From NCBI GenBank assembly GCA_029747585.1, contig JAPEVF010001310.1, positions 1 to 11,188 on the forward strand: a stretch of DNA of 11,188 bases. The letters run 5' to 3'. The translations under genes were made by a program, and so were the position numbers. Every line of letters starts with the position of its first letter. The first letter of the stretch is position 1. Origin of the DNA: Pleurotus djamor (taxonomy: Eukaryota; Basidiomycota; Agaricomycetes; Agaricales; Pleurotaceae). Below the pieces are notes generated by a model that made no database searches, was not told where the DNA came from, and saw nothing but the letters and a program-made list of their open reading frames with translations. This document shows positions 8,741 to 11,188 of this stretch, one piece after another.

Positions 8741-9013
8741 GGATTACTGCAAAGCTGAACTATGGGGAGCGGAGTAGAGGGTTTTTATTGCTTCAAGGAA
8801 ACGATATTCGGCGTAATGAACAATGATCTGGGCGGGGATGTCGGATGGTTGCAGGAGGAGGGTGGTGTCCTCTGGAACGTTGCAGGGGAGCTCCGTGACA
8901 ACGGACATGAAGGCGATCGATGCAGTCGATTCTGGGATTATGTGGATATTATTCTTTGTGAGATATCCAAGTTTCGCACGACTTAGTAATTACCTACAGG
9001 GGGTCGGACTCGA

Positions 9014-9038
9014 AGCATACTATCGTTCGAAGTATGCT
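9014..9038. repeat. Inverted repeat, 8-bp stem
   Basis: AGCATACT (9014-9021) and AGTATGCT (9031-9038) are perfect reverse complements separated by 9 nt. A stem this short can arise by chance. Confidence 0.5.
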
Positions 9039-9062
9039 AAGACAACGAATTAAAGACTCGAG

Positions 9063-9105
9063 GGTGAGTGTAGGCCTCCCTCGATCCCAAAGATTTACAC
9101 TCACC
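9063..9105. repeat. Inverted repeat, 10-bp stem
   Basis: GGTGAGTGTA (9063-9072) and TACACTCACC (9096-9105) are perfect reverse complements around a 23-nt loop. It begins 25 bases after the 9014-9038 inverted repeat. On the minus strand the right half carries a GGTGAGT splice-donor-like sequence. Confidence 0.5.
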
Positions 9106-10064
9106 GTGGATGTGCTCTTCCAATCTCCTCGATACATCGAGCATCAGAATCGTCTCATCGATTACCCCCTCTCGCGTGACGCTAGTTGGGCGTGGGGTTC
9201 CATTGATCTAGGATATTTATCGTCAGTTGTATCGTCCAACGTAGACGGGGGGACGAAGGGAAGCATCGGCTTCGTTTTGACATGGTGGTGGAGATGAGAG
9301 GGAAGTTGGAGACGGCGCTAAATCGAGCGCACAAGAGGAATCGCGGCTTGACCGTACGTGGTCGTTATGACACGACACGCAAAGTCATTCAAAAGACTCA
9401 AACGTTTAGCATTAACGTACGTGGTGGCTGTCTCTTTGTATCGTGCTCGTGTGTTCTTCGTCGAGAACAAGTTTGACTGGGTAAGTATTGGTGCATTACA
9501 GGCTTATAAGAGACTTACGCTTGGATACGCACAGATCGGCTGAAGGTGGCGGAGGCTTTCTTAATCGTGATCGGTGATCGTCGCGTTTGGTTCCGTGAAC
9601 TTTGTACCTCATGATGTCATACACATAGTTGGTTGTGGTATCCATCCTTTGCAGATAATCCGTCGGAAAAGGATGTTGGAGTAAGCTACATACAGCCAGA
9701 ATGGAAGTATCTTTCAGTCAATGGTACATGAGGTCTAGATGTTTGGATGTCACGATGGTATGTCTGAGTGGTGGTGACGTCAAAATTTCAATGATCGGGG
9801 ATCGGTGTCAATAGCATTTGGCTCCGTTCAAGGCACGCGGCGCATACGGTCCGAGTGGCATACTGCGTACTTAGGAAAAGTTTTGAGGACTTCAAGGCTG
9901 CCGTCAGGGCGTTTCTTCGCCCAGTCATCCCCCCTCTCAGCGCCTCCGAGATTGCATGAAGAACGGAATTTAATGAGTTCAACAAGATTAGTTCAAGGTT
10001 GTAACGGAGTACATGGTCAGGGTCCGACTCAATTACAAGATGGGTAAAACATAACAAAATTAGA

Positions 10065-10072
10065 TGTCAGGA
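10065..10072 (+). repeat. Target-site duplication, left copy (TGTCAGGA)
   Basis: Eight bases immediately outside the left terminus of the 10073-11151 element, identical and in direct orientation to 11152-11159. An 8-bp duplication is the hallmark of hAT transposition. Confidence 0.85.
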
Positions 10073-10110
10073 CAAGGGGCGGCGAGGAAAATAATAAAAA
10101 ACACGATGCC
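10073..10110 (+). repeat. Left terminal inverted repeat of hAT-like element
   Basis: The first 14 bases are perfect against the right end; bases 31-38 (ACGATGCC against ACAATGCC) match again after an AT-rich stretch of mismatches. Confidence 0.85.
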
Positions 10111-10140
10111 TAAAATCCGATTTTGTACAAAATTCCGCCC

Positions 10141-10159
10141 GACCACCCCCCCCACCCCC
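10141..10159 (+). repeat. C-rich subterminal direct repeat, left copy
   Basis: GACCACCCCCCCCACCCCC lies about 70 bases inside the left end. A copy one C shorter lies at 11092-11109, in the same orientation. Both are preceded by an A-run then TCCGCC, so a longer segment was duplicated. Confidence 0.7.
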
Positions 10160-11091
10160 TAAGAAAAAAACCTAGAAACCCAAGGTCGGAGGCGTGACTA
10201 CCCCTATTTACTTCCCCCTTTCCCCCTCGCGTCAACGTATACCAAGGGAGCTCGAAATTGACAGTGGCCATAGTCTTCGACGTTGGTTAGGACAATGTTA
10301 AGTAGTGATTTTCATGAGATTGATCCCGAAAATGATACGGTGAAGAGTGAGATGAGGACATAAACATGGCAATCAAGGCAAAGTCAAGGGCGATGAGTCG
10401 ACAAGTTACGTTTGGTTATCAGTCGGGGATTGTTTATGGTTGCATTGTGGTAAGACCAAGGACAGACCTCAAAAAGGGTCAAGTAGTGTTGTACTGATGG
10501 GTAGGTAACTTACAACAGTTGGTAGCAGATTCAGAATGCGATTGCCAGTAAGTAACCTCAGTGAAAGAAAGTAAATCCAGAGGCTCGAGAGGCGCAGTCA
10601 ATGAGAGGCCATAAGCCAACAGTAAGCCGCGCCGCAAGGGAGAGAGCTGACAGCAACGCGACCGTCGAGGGAAGGGGAAAACGGAACACCGTGAGCTCTT
10701 CGCCGCTGACTCTGGGGAACAACCTACAGGTAAGTTCTGCTGCGTCCCGAATAATCGATGGGGGAGACTTTCGCAGCAAGACAGCCCGAGAACACCAAAA
10801 TCCTGACGCATCGACTACATGACGCAGGCTAAGTCTGCGATAAAATTGCTCCGATGATCAAAGGAGGATGCTGTGAGCTAGGTGGGGTGAGTCAAGGATT
10901 TCTTGTGGAGTTTATTTAAGGGACTTGAGCTTGAGTACCGGTAAAATCCACACAGTGTGTAGCTAGTAGGGGAGTAAATTCAAAGAAACGAAGCGAAGTA
11001 ATGCATTATTCGACGGACTGGGACCTTCAAACTTTGGAAATGTGGCTGTGCCTAGTCAAAAAAAAATCCGCCAACCGACCAAATCCTGGTT

Positions 11092-11109
11092 GACCACCCC
11101 CCCACCCCC
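11092..11109 (+). repeat. C-rich subterminal direct repeat, right copy
   Basis: Direct copy of 10141-10159, about 42 bases inside the right end. It is separated from its A-run/TCCGCC leader by an extra segment flanked by AACC and GGTT, absent from the left copy. Confidence 0.7.
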
Positions 11110-11113
11110 AACC

Positions 11114-11151
11114 GGCATTGTGTCAGATAAATATTTTCTCGCCGCCCCTTG
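11114..11151 (-). repeat. Right terminal inverted repeat of hAT-like element
   Basis: Reverse-complement partner of 10073-10110, ending precisely at the right target-site duplication. Confidence 0.85.
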
Positions 11152-11159
11152 TGTCAGGA
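11152..11159 (+). repeat. Target-site duplication, right copy (TGTCAGGA)
   Basis: Direct copy of 10065-10072, directly adjacent to the right terminus of the hAT-like element. Confidence 0.85.
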
Positions 11160-11188
11160 ATGTCATATTCAAAGATTGATTTTTTCGG

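Larger units (their letters stand above)
8741..10064. other. Flanking DNA between the two transposons, no supported gene
   Basis: About 1.3 kb follow the repeat array. Short open frames occur on both strands but none shows a domain I recognise. The best candidate is a minus-strand open frame of about 79 codons from 8981 to a TAA at 8746-8744 (contains IPESTASIAFMSVVTELP), possibly preceded by an exon near 9180-9110 containing GVIDETILMLDVSRRLEEHI before a GTGAGT donor. The splice phases do not join these two pieces cleanly. A plus-strand frame from 8762 overlaps the same bases and is equally long. If real, the minus-strand piece would be the C-terminus of a host gene ending at the transposon boundary. 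Confidence 0.3.
10073..11151. mobile_element. Non-autonomous hAT-like transposon, 1079 bp
   Basis: The element starts CAAGGGGCGGCGAG and ends with its exact reverse complement CTCGCCGCCCCTTG. The terminal repeat continues imperfectly to 38 bp (10073-10110 and 11114-11151, 28 of 38 positions equal without gaps). An exact 8-bp direct repeat TGTCAGGA flanks it. The 8-bp duplication and the CAAGG start fit the hAT terminal consensus (YARNG). The interior has no long open frame: the small ones at 10479-10822 overlap on opposite strands and show no transposase motif. Transposase would therefore have to come from another copy. KDZ elements also make 8-bp duplications, so hAT assignment rests mainly on the terminal bases. 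Confidence 0.85.

Noticed and set aside
9282..9543. Overlapping plus-strand open frames with a GTACGTGG direct repeat (9353 and 9416)
   Set aside because: Short, overlapping, no recognisable domain. The repeated 10-mer CGTACGTGGT is too short to be significant.
9570..9830. Weakly similar stretches (GATCGGTG...TTTGG.TCCGT) at about 9570 and 9799
   Set aside because: Similarity is limited to about thirty bases with several mismatches and gaps, not enough to call a duplication.
10479..10822. Open frames on both strands inside the hAT-like element
   Set aside because: Mutually overlapping, short, and without hAT transposase or zinc-finger motifs; most likely chance frames.

Overview
The window looks like nuclear DNA of a filamentous basidiomycete, probably an Agaricomycete. 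The inferred genes are interrupted by many very short GT-AG introns (47 to 55 nt), base composition is balanced, and the protein families are typical mobile-element cargo of mushroom genomes. No rRNA, tRNA, CRISPR array or prokaryotic operon is visible.

Positions 1 to about 8740 are most of one large DNA transposon of the KDZ (Kyakuja-Dileera-Zisupton) superfamily. Its two arms are inverted copies: 1-401 equals the reverse complement of 7478-7878 at all 401 positions. The right arm continues outward into an array of about thirty 31/32-bp GTTAAC-centred repeats (to about 8740). The left arm enters the same array and is cut by the window edge, so the left end lies upstream of base 1. Between the arms are three genes: (a) a KDZ transposase with an N-terminal CxC2-type cysteine cluster, minus strand, 3291-478, eight exons; (b) a proline/serine-rich protein ending in a caulimovirus-viroplasmin / RNase H1 N-terminal-like domain, minus strand, 4828-3771, two exons with one apparent 1-nt frame break; (c) a 688-residue protein of a family I recognise only as a recurrent basidiomycete hypothetical, plus strand, 5045-7320, five exons, intact. 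Genes b and c are divergent and share a 216-bp intergenic region.

The transposase keeps its catalytic core but appears to lack roughly 150 residues between the core and the conserved SWIW C-terminal region, with a change of reading frame at the same place (about 1050-1073). The arms are identical while two of the three genes look damaged. That is what one expects of a recently moved or gene-converted copy that may depend on a transposase supplied elsewhere.

Positions 8741-10064 hold no gene I can support, only short open frames and two compact inverted repeats. Positions 10073-11151 are a second, independent transposon: a 1079-bp non-autonomous hAT-like element with CAAGGGGCGGCGAG termini and an exact 8-bp target-site duplication TGTCAGGA. 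The window is therefore a transposon-rich accessory region.
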